23,255 nt of DNA from Desulforudis sp. (GCA_014859075.1 JACUUW010000007.1:1-23255), one strand, 5' to 3'. Counted from the first letter of the stretch, positions 1 to 7,932 are shown. Numbers and translations: made by a program. Notes: generated by a model not told the origin, from the letters alone.

Positions 1-445
1 TCACCTGCAGTTGGTGTGTCGGGTACCAGCGGGGGGCGTTCTGGAAGTGTTTGAACCGGGCCCCCGCCAGGGAGATATCCTGGTGGATGTCCCCCCCGGC
101 GGCGACGTTCAACACCTGTAATCCCCGGCAGATTCCAAGAACGGGCCGACCGGCCCTCAGCGCCTCCCGGACCAGGGCGATTTCAAAACGGTCCCGGTCC
201 GGAGCGATCAGGCCGGTGGCCGGAAGAGGTTCCTCACCAAAATACAGCGGGTCAAGGTCTTCACCCCCGGCCAACAACAGACCGTCCAGCATTTGGACCA
301 GCCTGATGACCACCACCCCCGGCCCAAGCGGCGGCAACAACACCGATGTCCCCCCAACCTTTTCGACAGCGCGGAAATAATGGTCGGGCAACCAGGCCGA
401 CTGTTTTTCGTTATCGTGGAGGCAAGTGATGCCGATCACGGCCAC
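1..445 (-). CDS. PuuD-type class I glutamine amidotransferase-like peptidase (C26), 3' end cut by window edge
   Basis: About 148 codons are visible, reading leftward off the window. The protein starts VAVIGITCLHDN, has LLLAGGEDLDP near residue 72 and the nucleophile elbow LGICRGLQVLN near residue 107, followed by GGDIHQDI. These are hallmarks of the gamma-glutamyl-GABA hydrolase (PuuD, peptidase C26) family; the Cys of GICRG is the expected nucleophile. His and Glu of the triad lie beyond the window. The GTG start at 445 is chosen because GGGAGGAA lies 5 nt upstream. Family members hydrolyse gamma-glutamyl amides in the cytoplasm. The true substrate is not shown, but a location beside glutamine/glutamate genes fits nitrogen salvage. 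Confidence 0.85.
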   Translation of the reverse strand, partial: MAVIGITCLHDNEKQSAWLPDHYFRAVEKVGGTSVLLPPLGPGVVVIRLVQMLDGLLLAGGEDLDPLYFGEEPLPATGLIAPDRDRFEIALVREALRAGRPVLGICRGLQVLNVAAGGDIHQDISLAGARFKHFQNAPRWYPTHQLQV

Positions 446-535
446 AAGGCTTCCTCCCAGGGGTTTTCTCCCTTCTCACTTATGCCTGAAGCCCGGTAAA
501 CATAATCGCTATCAAGAAAACATGAATTTCCACCC

Positions 536-820
536 GGCGCATACGGTTCGGGAAAGGAGAGACCCACAAGTGCGGCGCCGTCAGCGCCATGCGGGCGGCG
601 TTGGAGATGGCCGATCCCGACCTGCGCTAACTTCCTGACCAACGTGGCAATCAGTGACAGCAACATGGCTTACGAGATATTCCACTACATGAACCAGAAA
701 GGCTTTTATCAGGTGCCGGTGATGGAAAGACCTGTGTTCAACCAGATGCAGCACATGTACTCCCCGGTCGCGACGCCCGCCGGAGGCATGGTTCCCGGAA
801 TCCACGGACCGTTCGCCTAA
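536..820 (+). pseudogene. Frameshifted CotF-family spore coat protein remnant
   Basis: Two adjacent frames together encode a CotF-like protein. The first frame (to 627) reads ETHKCGAVSAMRAALEMADP-type sequence and ends at TAA 628-630. Removing one base (T628) joins it to NFLTNVAISDSNMAYEIFHY followed by MNQKGFYQVPVM and a Met/Pro-rich tail ending at 820. The DPDLR-NFLT... and MNQKGFY signatures are typical of the coat F four-helix (ferritin-like) fold. No start codon is found in the first frame after the TGA at 533-535, so the 5' end is also missing or shifted. It is either a decayed gene or a sequencing error. The CotF family assignment rests on recognised sequence resemblance only. Confidence 0.6.
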
Positions 821-841
821 ACCCCTCCCCGAGTCATCACA

Positions 842-871
842 AAATCGCCCCCCGGCGGGGCGATTTCCTTT
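842..871. terminator. Bidirectional intrinsic terminator between cotF remnant and glnA1
   Basis: A perfect 10-bp inverted repeat AAATCGCCCC / GGGGCGATTT has a 5-nt loop and is flanked by T-rich sequence on the plus strand and by the A-run complement on the other. It sits between converging genes (820 and 896), so it can end transcription from both. Confidence 0.8.
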
Positions 872-895
872 CGTTAGCTTCTGACTTCTTGTATT

Positions 896-2227
896 CTAGA
901 ACTTCGTCAGATATTCTTCCAACTCCCAAGCATGCACCTGCGCCCGGTATCGCTCCCACTCAATCCGTTTGGCCTCCAGGTACCGGTTGAAAACGTGCCC
1001 CCCGAGCGCTTGACGCATCAGCGCACTATTCTGCAGGTCCAGGAGCGCCTCCCGCAGGTTTTCAGGCAGTAAACCGATATTCAACGCCGCCAGTTCGGCC
1101 TCGCTCATTGCGTAGATGTTCCGGTCACAGGGCGGGGGCGGCACGATCTGATTCTTGATGCCGTCCAGACCCGCCTGGAGACAAACGGCCAGCGCCAGGT
1201 AGGGATTGCATGAGGGGTCGGGGCTGCGCAGTTCGATCCGGGTGGACATCCCGCGCTTCGCTGGAATCCGAACCAGTGGACTGCGGTTGCGGTTGGACCA
1301 GGCGATGTACGCCGGCGCCTCGTAACCGGCAACCAGGCGTTTGTACGAGTTCACGGTCGGATTCAGGATCGCGGTCATCGGCCGCGCATGCCGGATCAGT
1401 CCCCCAACGTAGTACAGACAGTCTGAACTCAACTGGTTGTCGGTTTCCGGATTGTAGAAGGCGTTGATTCCATTGCTGACCAGGGATTGGTTCAAATGCA
1501 TGCCGGACCCGGCCACATTGAAAAGCGGTTTGGGCATGAAGGTGGCGTGCAGTCCGTGCCGCTGGGCGACGGTACGCACAACCGATTTGAAGGTGACTAT
1601 TTTGTCGGCCACGTCCAGCGCGTCGTCGTACTTGAAATCGATTTCGTGCTGCCCGGGGGCGACCTCGTGGTGTGAAGCTTCGATTTCAAAACCAAGCTGT
1701 TCCAGGGTGAGGATCATGTCCCGCCGCGCCTGCTCGCCCAGGTCCACCGGGGCCAAGTCGAAGTAGCCGGCCCGGTCGTGGGTGTGGGTGGTCGGCCGGC
1801 CCTCTTCGTCCACGTGGAACAGGAAGAACTCGGCCTCCGGTCCCACGTACATGGTGTAGCCCCGCGCGGCCGCGTCGCGGACGGCGCGGCGCAGAACGTA
1901 ACGGGGGTCGCCTTCGAACGGGGTGCCGTCCGGGTTGTATATGTCGCAGATCAACCGGGCCACCGTCCCGTCCCGGGCCTCCCACGGGAAAATAACGAAG
2001 GTGTTCGGGTCCGGGTACAGGTACATGTCCGATTCCTCGATCCGCACGAAACCCTCGATCGCGGAGCCGTCGAACATTAACTCGTTGTTTAAGGCCTTGT
2101 CCAGTTGTTCCACGGTGATGGCCACATTCTTCAGCACTCCGAAGATATCGGTGAACTGAAGGCGGATGAATTTGACCTTATGTTCTTTGGCGAGCAGGCG
2201 CACATCTTCGGTCGTGTAGTCATTCAA
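896..2227 (-). CDS. glnA: Glutamine synthetase, type I-alpha (copy 1)
   Basis: 443 aa, the usual length for Firmicutes GSI-alpha. It makes glutamine from glutamate, ammonia and ATP in the cytoplasm. Catalytic signatures are intact: FDGSAIEGF (ammonium-site Asp), GPEAEFFLF, HHEVAPGQHEIDF, GSGMHLNQS (metal His), NSYKRLVAGYEAP (flap Glu), RIELRSPDPS (metal Glu). The Arg in EGFVRIEESDM, needed for glutamine feedback inhibition in Bacillus GS, is present. The C-terminal region reads NIYAMSE, without the adenylylation Tyr motif of GSI-beta. The start is TTG at 2227, with a GGGGAGAGG Shine-Dalgarno 7 nt upstream. It is the last gene of the minus-strand island and has its own predicted promoter (2287-2314); no ANTAR-type leader is seen before it. 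Confidence 0.96.
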   Translation of the reverse strand: MNDYTTEDVRLLAKEHKVKFIRLQFTDIFGVLKNVAITVEQLDKALNNELMFDGSAIEGFVRIEESDMYLYPDPNTFVIFPWEARDGTVARLICDIYNPDGTPFEGDPRYVLRRAVRDAAARGYTMYVGPEAEFFLFHVDEEGRPTTHTHDRAGYFDLAPVDLGEQARRDMILTLEQLGFEIEASHHEVAPGQHEIDFKYDDALDVADKIVTFKSVVRTVAQRHGLHATFMPKPLFNVAGSGMHLNQSLVSNGINAFYNPETDNQLSSDCLYYVGGLIRHARPMTAILNPTVNSYKRLVAGYEAPAYIAWSNRNRSPLVRIPAKRGMSTRIELRSPDPSCNPYLALAVCLQAGLDGIKNQIVPPPPCDRNIYAMSEAELAALNIGLLPENLREALLDLQNSALMRQALGGHVFNRYLEAKRIEWERYRAQVHAWELEEYLTKF

Positions 2228-2286
2228 CCGGTATCCTCTCCCCGCATCTATCGTCCAATATTAAGCTTGGAATACACTACGTAGGT

Positions 2287-2314
2287 ACTATACCATACAT
2301 GAAAAGACAAACAA
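2287..2314 (-). promoter_or_regulatory. Predicted sigma-A promoter of glnA1
   Basis: On the minus strand TTGTTT (2314-2309), a 16-bp spacer and TATAGT (2292-2287) lie about 60 bp upstream of the glnA1 TTG start. The -10 is good and the -35 is weak. A palindromic CTACGTAG lies just downstream near the expected transcript start. Confidence 0.45.
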
Positions 2315-2317
2315 AGG

Positions 2318-2341
2318 GGCCGGAAAGAAGAAAAACCGGCC
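2318..2341 (-). terminator. Possible terminator of the ymaF-like transcript
   Basis: GGCCGG and CCGGCC arms with a 12-nt pyrimidine-rich loop (minus-strand sense) are followed by a T-rich stretch running into the glnA1 promoter. The loop is long, so the call is tentative. Confidence 0.4.
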
Positions 2342-2350
2342 GTTTGACGC

Positions 2351-2430
2351 TGAAACTAAGGGGCTGAACTAAGGGGTCAGGCCCCTTTGTTAACGATCCT
2401 TGAAACTAAGAGGTCTGACCCCTTAGTTTC
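2351..2430. repeat. Cluster of REP-like palindromes built on AACTAAGGGGTC
   Basis: Three copies of a TGAA(A)CTAAGRGG unit lie within 80 bp. The third (2402-2430) is a near-perfect palindrome, GAAACTAAGAGGTC facing GACCCCTTAGTTTC. The middle copy continues GGGGTCAGGCCCC. It starts 7 bp past the ymaF-like stop codon. It resembles short extragenic palindromes dispersed by REP-associated transposases, but no transposase is seen here. Confidence 0.65.
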
Positions 2431-2436
2431 ACCTTA

Positions 2437-2760
2437 CTACGTGGCGGAGTCCGGGTCCGGTCCCAATCCCGATATCCCTTCGAAAAAGTGGGCGTGGGCC
2501 GGATCTTCCGGCACGCCGGTACCGGTGATCCCCTCGAAGGCGTGCACGTGTCCGCCCCCCGTCAACCGGATCGCGGGACCGGTTCTCAGCGCCAACCAGT
2601 GTAAGTGGGATTGGTCGTAGGTGGTCGTAGTCGGCGTAATTTCGTGGACGTGTGAGTAAGCCTCCACAATGGGTTCACCGGTCACCCCGCCGATGCAGTG
2701 GGTATGACCCTGCGACACCCCGGTAACGACAAGATATATGTGATTATGCATTCCAGCCAT
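2437..2760 (-). CDS. YmaF-like histidine-rich protein
   Basis: 107 aa if started at ATG 2760. The sequence is a string of HxH motifs (MHNHIY, GHTHCIGGVTGEP, YSHVHEI, SHLHW, GHVHAFEGITG, AHAHFFEGISG), the pattern of the YmaF family of Bacillus and Clostridia. Function is unknown; the regular His pairs suggest metal binding, which is inference. ATG 2760 has a poor ribosome site; an in-frame TTG at 2775 lies about 10 nt behind GGGAGGGAA and may be the true start (5 residues longer). It stands alone between the glutamate synthase terminator and glnA1, so it is probably not part of the nitrogen operon. Confidence 0.7.
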   Translation of the reverse strand: MAGMHNHIYLVVTGVSQGHTHCIGGVTGEPIVEAYSHVHEITPTTTTYDQSHLHWLALRTGPAIRLTGGGHVHAFEGITGTGVPEDPAHAHFFEGISGLGPDPDSAT

Positions 2761-2866
2761 AATACTTCTACGCAAGGATCTTGACTTCCCTCCCCCAATA
2801 ATTGTCATCCCTATCAATATATGTCGAAGACCGCACGGGTGTACCCGGTCACCCAACGGTGGAGGC

Positions 2867-2888
2867 AAAAAAACACCGCGGCCGCGGC
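2867..2888 (-). terminator. Intrinsic terminator after the glutamate synthase operon
   Basis: Minus-strand GCCGC-GGCC-GCGGT stem-loop followed by G and seven T. It lies about 30 bp past the stop of the GXGXG subunit and should end the glnA2-gltB transcript. Confidence 0.7.
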
Positions 2889-2917
2889 ACAAAAGGGCTT
2901 GGAGGAGAGATCCTATG

Positions 2918-3658
2918 TCAGGGCGTGTACAGAAGCCCGTAGGGGCGGTGCGATACCGGGACCAGTTTGCGGAATTCGGCCGCCCGCAGCCGCCCTGGGT
3001 CCCGGTCGTAATAGCGGCAGAATTCATCCAACAGCGGGTTCAAGAAAGCCCAGTCCACCTCGTCCAGGTCAAACATCTTGACCTCCCGCCCGAGGGTGTG
3101 TTCTTCCGGGCGTCCCCGGAGATAGATAACCCCGCCGTGCATCCCGGTACCCAGGTAATCCCCGGTCAAGGGACTGCCGGCGGGACGGTCCAGACCCAGG
3201 AGAATCAACCGCCCCCCGGCCATATACTCGCCGAAGAAAGCGCCGGCCCTACCCCCGACCATCAGGACGGGCACCAGGTCCTTGTATTCCTTCATGTGGA
3301 TGCCCACCCGGTAACCCACATCGCCCCGGATGAATAGTTTTCCCCCGCGCATTCCGTAACCCAGGACGTCCCCGGCTCCACCGTGGACCACCACCGTCCC
3401 CGAGTTCATGGTGTTGGAAACGCCGTCCTGGGCGTTACCCCAAACCGTGATCGCCGGACCACTCATAAAGGCGGCCAAGTCGTTGCCGGGCACGCCGTGG
3501 ATGGTGATGCGAACTTGGTCGGACTCCAGACCGGTACCAATGTACCGCTGGCCGTTGACGTTGTCCAGCACCAAGACCGTTTCCCCGGCCCTGACGGTCT
3601 CCCGGATTTGTTCATTCAAGTGCCGGTAGTGCACCCCGGCGGCATCAATACGCAGCAT
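2918..3658 (-). CDS. Archaeal-type glutamate synthase, GXGXG (alpha-subunit C-terminal) protein
   Basis: 246 aa. Repeated glycine turns (VVHGGAGDVLGYGMRGG, FIRGDVGYRVG, LMVGGRAGAFFGEYMAGG, YLGTGMHGGVIYLRG) are the right-handed beta-helix GXGXG domain that forms the C-terminal part of large-subunit GltB and is also seen in formylmethanofuran dehydrogenase C. As a separate polypeptide it is the third piece of the split archaeal-type GOGAT and has a structural role around the ammonia tunnel. Start ATG 3658 follows GAGAGGTGG by 9 nt. The last ~50 residues carry an acidic and aromatic tail (FDLDEVDWAFLNPLLDEFCRYY). It follows the FMN subunit after a 135-bp gap containing a repeat. Confidence 0.9.
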   Translation of the reverse strand: MLRIDAAGVHYRHLNEQIRETVRAGETVLVLDNVNGQRYIGTGLESDQVRITIHGVPGNDLAAFMSGPAITVWGNAQDGVSNTMNSGTVVVHGGAGDVLGYGMRGGKLFIRGDVGYRVGIHMKEYKDLVPVLMVGGRAGAFFGEYMAGGRLILLGLDRPAGSPLTGDYLGTGMHGGVIYLRGRPEEHTLGREVKMFDLDEVDWAFLNPLLDEFCRYYDRDPGRLRAAEFRKLVPVSHRPYGLLYTP

Positions 3659-3679
3659 CAGTCACACCCACCTCTCGTC

Positions 3680-3793
3680 TGGTACCGCCTCCAACTGCCA
3701 AACCACCGACCGCCAACGACCATTCATTTATGCAACGGCGTACCCGATGCTTTCCTCTATTTCCGACGACCAACGACCGACCACCGACGACCA
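3680..3793. repeat. Low-complexity CGACCACCGACGACC repeat in the gltB2-gltB3 gap
   Basis: The intergenic space is filled with ACCGACCGCCAACGACC-type units. Positions 3774-3790 are identical over 17 nt to the reverse complement of 7988-8004 in the glnA2 leader, and TGCAACGG-type sequence lies at a similar distance in both. It is probably a dispersed intergenic element inserted into operon gaps. No protein reading is supported. Confidence 0.6.
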
Positions 3794-5392
3794 TTACGCG
3801 CCTACACCCGCGTTCCTGATCCCCAGCACCTGCAGGTCGGCATCCGAGAGACCGACGCCGCGCAGCCGGAGGCGGCTGCCCCGCAGGCTCTCCACCGAGT
3901 TCAGTCCCAGGGCCCCGAGGATTTCCTTCAGTTCCAGGGACCAACCGCGGATCAGGTTGGCCAGGTTTTCGGCCGCCCGATCCGGGTCCAGCCGCGCGGT
4001 CAGTTCGGGCTTCTGGGTGGCGATGCCCCAGTTGCAGTTACCGGTATAGCACTTCTGACAAAGGCGGCAGCCCATGGCGATGAGGGCGGCCGTACCGATC
4101 GCCACCGCGTCCGCACCCAGGGCGATGGCCTTGGCCACGTCCCCGCTGTGGCGGATACCGCCGGAGGCGACCAGGGAAACCCGGTTGCGGATGCCCTCCC
4201 GGCGCAGCCGGTCGTCGACCGCCGCCAGGGCCATCTCGATCGGGATGCCGACGTGATCCCGAATGGCCAGGGGTGTCGCTCCCGTACCGCCCCGGAACCC
4301 ATCGATCGTGATAATGTCGGCCCCCGCCCGGGCGATTCCGGAGGCGATGGCCGCAACGTTGTGCACCGCGGCGATCTTCACGGAAACCGGTTTGGTGTAC
4401 TCGGTCGCCTCCTTGAGGGCAAAGATGAGCTGGGACAAGTCTTCAATGGAATAGATGTCGTGGTGCGGGGCCGGCGACAGCGCGTCGCTGCCCACCGGGA
4501 TCATGCGCGTTTGGGACACACCCTCGTCGACTTTCTCTCCGGGGAGGTGCCCGCCGATACCCGGCTTGGCACCCTGCCCGATCTTGATCTCGACCACCGC
4601 GCCGCGCCGCAGGTAACCCGGGTTGACCCCGAAACGTCCCGAGGCCACCTGGACCACCATGCGGTGGGCGTAGGGATACAAATCCTCGTGCATCCCGCCC
4701 TCGCCAGTGTTCATCAGGATGCCGCAGGACACGGCGGCCTTGGCCAGCGCCTTCTGGGCGTTGAGGCTGATTGCCCCGTAGGACATCGCCGGAAACACCA
4801 GCGGGGTGTCCAGCCTGACCGAAGGGGCCAGCCTGGTTTTCAGCACCGGTCCTTCAGGGCCGGACTCGAATTCCAGGGCGTCGGGCAGCGAACCCAGGTA
4901 GGTACGCAACTCCATCGGCTCCCGCAAGGGGTCGATGGACGGGTTGGTCACCTGGCAGGCATCCAGGACCATGTGGTCAAAATAGCTGAAGTACGCCTTG
5001 TCGTTTCCCGACCCGGTCAGCACCATGCCGCCGGTCTCGGCCTGCAACCAGATGTTCTTCAGATGGTGCGGTTCCCAGTGGTGGTTGCCCCGGTAAGCCA
5101 AGGGGTTCGGCTGAATGCTGATCGCCCCCTCCGGGCAGTGTGCGACGCAGTAGTGGCATTGCACGCACTTTTTGTTGTCGGCCGCCACCCGGTCGGGAAC
5201 GTTGTCTCTGATCCGGTCGAACACCCGTTCGAGATCGTCCCGACCGTGCTGGAAAACGCTCATCGCCTGCCGCCAAGCGCCGTGCTCGAACCGCAGGGTT
5301 CCAAACGCGCAGGTCCGGACACATTCGCCGCAGCGCCGGCAGCGGTCTTGATCGATATGGACGATATACTCCGGTGGCAGGTAGTTCCTCAT
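3794..5392 (-). CDS. Archaeal-type glutamate synthase, ferredoxin-FMN synthase subunit
   Basis: 532 aa. The N-terminus holds two [4Fe-4S] ferredoxin motifs: C18-x2-C-x2-C-x3-C and C76-x2-C-x2-C-x3-CP. The remainder is the FMN-binding glutamate synthase barrel, with PAMSYGAISLNAQKAL, NTGEGGMHEDL, KIGQGAKPGIGGHLPG, TIDGFRGGTGATP and SGGIRHSGDVAKAIALGADAV. CRLCQKCYTGNCNWG near residue 450 supplies the [3Fe-4S] cysteines. It reduces the 2-iminoglutarate formed from 2-oxoglutarate and ammonia to glutamate, with electrons probably entering through the fused ferredoxin domain. The ATG at 5392 overlaps the stop of the amidotransferase gene by 4 nt (ATGA), giving translational coupling. No gltD-type NADPH subunit is nearby, so the electron donor is unknown. 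Confidence 0.93.
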   Translation of the reverse strand: MRNYLPPEYIVHIDQDRCRRCGECVRTCAFGTLRFEHGAWRQAMSVFQHGRDDLERVFDRIRDNVPDRVAADNKKCVQCHYCVAHCPEGAISIQPNPLAYRGNHHWEPHHLKNIWLQAETGGMVLTGSGNDKAYFSYFDHMVLDACQVTNPSIDPLREPMELRTYLGSLPDALEFESGPEGPVLKTRLAPSVRLDTPLVFPAMSYGAISLNAQKALAKAAVSCGILMNTGEGGMHEDLYPYAHRMVVQVASGRFGVNPGYLRRGAVVEIKIGQGAKPGIGGHLPGEKVDEGVSQTRMIPVGSDALSPAPHHDIYSIEDLSQLIFALKEATEYTKPVSVKIAAVHNVAAIASGIARAGADIITIDGFRGGTGATPLAIRDHVGIPIEMALAAVDDRLRREGIRNRVSLVASGGIRHSGDVAKAIALGADAVAIGTAALIAMGCRLCQKCYTGNCNWGIATQKPELTARLDPDRAAENLANLIRGWSLELKEILGALGLNSVESLRGSRLRLRGVGLSDADLQVLGIRNAGVGA

Positions 5393-6483
5393 ACGGTGAC
5401 ACCTTCTTCCAGTCGGGCGATAAACCGTTCACCGGCGCGGATGTGCCAGACCTCGTCCAGGTCACCGGCCACTTCCCGGAGCGCGCTTTCCTCGCTGCCC
5501 ATCAAGGTGAAGTGATCCTTTCGGCCGCAGACCATGGGCCTGAGCTTGATCCGGTCGTTCAAACCGATCATCGTACCGTTGAACGCGACGATGACGCTGA
5601 ACGGACCGTTGAGCATGGCCGACCCGTACACCCGGCGCAGGGCGGTGTAGACCTCCCGTTCCCGTTCGTCGCCGCGGTCGATGTCTTTCCAGAAAGGCGC
5701 GGTCAGCGTCCGGCACACCAGGTCGAGCGGTACGCCGTGGCGCCGGTGCAGCAAGTCAAACAGATAGGCGATCACCTCGGTGTCGGTCTGCAGTTCCAGG
5801 CGGTAGGCGAACATTTCCAGGTAACGCTTATTGATCCCGTAGGAGGAAACCTCTCCGTTATGCACGACCGACCAGTCCAGCACCCCCAGCGGGTGCGCGC
5901 CGCCCCACCAACCCGGCGTGTTCGTCGGGAAACGGCCGTGCGCCACCCACATGTAGCCCTCGTACTCTTCCAGCCGGAAAAAGCGGGCGATATCTTCCGG
6001 GTAACCCACACCCTTGAACACACCCATGTTCCGGCCCGAGGAAAACACGAAGGCACCGTGAATCCGGCTGTTGATCGTCATGACGGAGGCGGTGACGTAA
6101 TCGTCGTTGTCCCGCACCGGCCCGTTTTCCGTTTCCTTTCGTTCCGGCCGGACGAAGTAACGCCATAGTGCCGGCGCCTCGCCGATCCCGGTCGCATTTC
6201 CGGTCGGGATGAGTTCCGCTTGGTGTACGGTAAAATGCTTGTGCAGGTATTCCTCGGTTTCCCCGCGCGCTTGAGGGGTCTCGTACATCAGGTGCAGCGC
6301 GTAGAGATCCCGGTATTCCGGGTATATCCCGTAGGCCACAAACCCGCCCCCCAAACCGTTGGAACGTTCGTGCATGCAGGCGATAGATCTGTTGATGGCT
6401 TCGCCGTTGAACCGGATCCCCTTCGTGCTGATGATCCCGGAGATCGCGCATCCCGAAGGGATCCTCACCATCCCCTCACGCAC
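5389..6483 (-). CDS. Archaeal-type glutamate synthase, class II glutamine amidotransferase subunit
   Basis: 364 aa, GATase_2 fold. The nucleophile Cys12 lies in PSGCAISGI, so an 11-residue leader must be removed to expose an N-terminal Cys. Further signatures are HGRFPTNTPGWWGG, the HNGEVSSYG oxyanion motif, and LQTDTEVIAYLFDLL. It hydrolyses glutamine and passes ammonia to the FMN subunit. The start is GTG 6483 behind AGGTGAGG; an in-frame ATG at 6471 has worse spacing. It lies 29 bp downstream of glnA2 and overlaps the FMN subunit by 4 nt, so glnA2 and the three synthase genes form one GS-GOGAT operon. Confidence 0.93.
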   Translation of the reverse strand: MREGMVRIPSGCAISGIISTKGIRFNGEAINRSIACMHERSNGLGGGFVAYGIYPEYRDLYALHLMYETPQARGETEEYLHKHFTVHQAELIPTGNATGIGEAPALWRYFVRPERKETENGPVRDNDDYVTASVMTINSRIHGAFVFSSGRNMGVFKGVGYPEDIARFFRLEEYEGYMWVAHGRFPTNTPGWWGGAHPLGVLDWSVVHNGEVSSYGINKRYLEMFAYRLELQTDTEVIAYLFDLLHRRHGVPLDLVCRTLTAPFWKDIDRGDEREREVYTALRRVYGSAMLNGPFSVIVAFNGTMIGLNDRIKLRPMVCGRKDHFTLMGSEESALREVAGDLDEVWHIRAGERFIARLEEGVTV

Positions 6484-6512
6484 TTATCCTCACCTACTTT
6501 CCATATTCAGAT

Positions 6513-7844
6513 TCAGTAGTTGACCAGGTACCGTTCAATCTCCCAGGGGGAGATCTGAATTCGGTAATCGTCCCATTCGGCCATTTTGGCCTCAATGAAC
6601 TTTTCGTAAATGTGCTCGCCCAGCGCCTTGCGTATTACCGGGTCGGTTTGCATTTCCTTGACGGCTTCCTCCAGGCTGCCCGGCAGGCTGGTTATGCCCC
6701 GTTCGACGCGGTCCGCATCGGTAATGTGGTAGATGTTGATCGGGAACCGCGGCGGCGGGTCGATCTTGTTCTTGATCCCGTCCAGGCCGGCCGCCAGGTT
6801 CGCCGCCAGGGCGAGGTAGGGGTTGCAGGCCGGATCCGGGTTGCGCAGTTCCACGCGGGTCGACAGGCCCCGCTTCTGCGGGATCCGGATGAGCGAACTG
6901 CGGTTTCCTTCCGCCCAGGCCACGTACACCGGCGCTTCGTAACCCGGCACGAGCCGCTTGTACGAGTTGACCGTCGAGTTGGTGATGGCGGTCATCGTCC
7001 GGGCGTGCTTCAACAACCCGCTGATGTAATACAGCGCGGTCTGACTCAGTCCCTCGGGCTGGTTCGGATCGAAAAAGGCGTTCTCCTCGCCGCGGAACAG
7101 TGACTGGTTCATATGCATTCCCGACCCGTTGATGCCGAACACCGGTTTCGGCATGAAGGTGGCGTGCAGACCATGACGCTGGGCCAACGTGCGGACCACG
7201 AACTTGAAGGTGACGATTTTGTCGGCCACGTCCAGGGCGTTCGAGTGTTTGAAGTCGATTTCGTGCTGCCCGGGCGCCACCTCGTGGTGGGATGTCTCGA
7301 CCTCGAAGCCCATCTCCTCCAAGGCCATGACCATTTCCCGGCGGGCGTTTTCGCCCTTGTCGACGGGGGACAGGTCAAAATACCCGGCCTTGTCGTGCGT
7401 TTCCAGAAGCGGCTTGCCGTCGGCGTCAACGTGGAATAGGAAGAATTCCATTTCCGGTCCGGCTTGCATCGAAAAGCCCATTGCCCGGGCTTCCTCCAGC
7501 ACCCGGCGCAGGCAGTTGCGCGGGCAGCCGGCAAACGGCGTGCCGTCGGGATTGTAGACATCACAGATGAGGCGCGCCACCGCGCCGTCCCGGGGCCGCC
7601 ACGGGAAGATCACGAAGGTGCCCGGGTCCGGGCGCAGATACATGTCCGACTCTTCAATCCGGGCGAAGCCGTGGATCGAAGAACCGTCAAACATCAGTTC
7701 GCCGTCGAGCGTCTTTTCCAGCTGTTCGATCGGGATGGCGATATTTTTCAGCACCCCCATGATGTCGGTGAACTGCAGCCGGACAAATTTCACTCCCAGC
7801 CGTCTGGCCTTTTCAAGGATTCCCTGTTTTGCCGCAAGATCCAC
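6513..7844 (-). CDS. glnA: Glutamine synthetase, type I-alpha (copy 2, GS-GOGAT operon)
   Basis: 443 aa. All catalytic signatures are intact: FDGSSIHGFARIEESDM (ammonium Asp and feedback Arg), GPEMEFFLF, HHEVAPGQHEIDF, GSGMHMNQS (metal His), NSYKRLVPGYEAP (flap Glu), RVELRNPDPACNPY (metal Glu). No adenylylation Tyr motif is seen. It is similar to copy 1 throughout but clearly diverged, so this is an older duplication. Start GTG 7844 is preceded by GAAGGG with 7-nt spacing. It is the first enzyme gene of the GS-GOGAT operon and is preceded by a strong leader terminator overlapped by an ANTAR-type hairpin (7876-7962), so expression probably depends on antitermination by the ANTAR protein encoded just upstream. 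Confidence 0.96.
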   Translation of the reverse strand: MDLAAKQGILEKARRLGVKFVRLQFTDIMGVLKNIAIPIEQLEKTLDGELMFDGSSIHGFARIEESDMYLRPDPGTFVIFPWRPRDGAVARLICDVYNPDGTPFAGCPRNCLRRVLEEARAMGFSMQAGPEMEFFLFHVDADGKPLLETHDKAGYFDLSPVDKGENARREMVMALEEMGFEVETSHHEVAPGQHEIDFKHSNALDVADKIVTFKFVVRTLAQRHGLHATFMPKPVFGINGSGMHMNQSLFRGEENAFFDPNQPEGLSQTALYYISGLLKHARTMTAITNSTVNSYKRLVPGYEAPVYVAWAEGNRSSLIRIPQKRGLSTRVELRNPDPACNPYLALAANLAAGLDGIKNKIDPPPRFPINIYHITDADRVERGITSLPGSLEEAVKEMQTDPVIRKALGEHIYEKFIEAKMAEWDDYRIQISPWEIERYLVNY

Positions 7845-7875
7845 TGTTTAACCCTTCTTTCGGTAGACTTGTGTG

Positions 7876-7932
7876 GGAAAATAAACGCGCCCCCGCAGGG
7901 CCGGTGGGACTCCACCTCCCCGCACAGGGCGC
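7876..7932 (-). terminator. Leader terminator (attenuator) upstream of glnA2
   Basis: Three nested stems in the transcript: GCGCCC/GGGCGC (7927-7932 with 7887-7892), GCGGGG/CCCUGC (7918-7923 with 7895-7900, one G-U) and GGUGG/CCACC (7912-7916 with 7903-7907), then GUUUAUUUU. It ends 32 bp before the glnA2 start, inside the leader, which marks it as an attenuator and not an end-of-operon terminator. Confidence 0.85.

Noticed and set aside
2228..2436. ANTAR-type leader before glnA1
   Set aside because: No hexaloop hairpin overlapping a terminator was found after the predicted promoter; the leader is only about 50 nt.
3383..5515. A 710-codon plus-strand open frame opposite the glutamate synthase subunits
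   Set aside because: Its translation is Gly/Arg/His/Asp-rich with no family signature, while the minus strand encodes clear Fe-S and FMN motifs; it is an antisense artefact of high GC.
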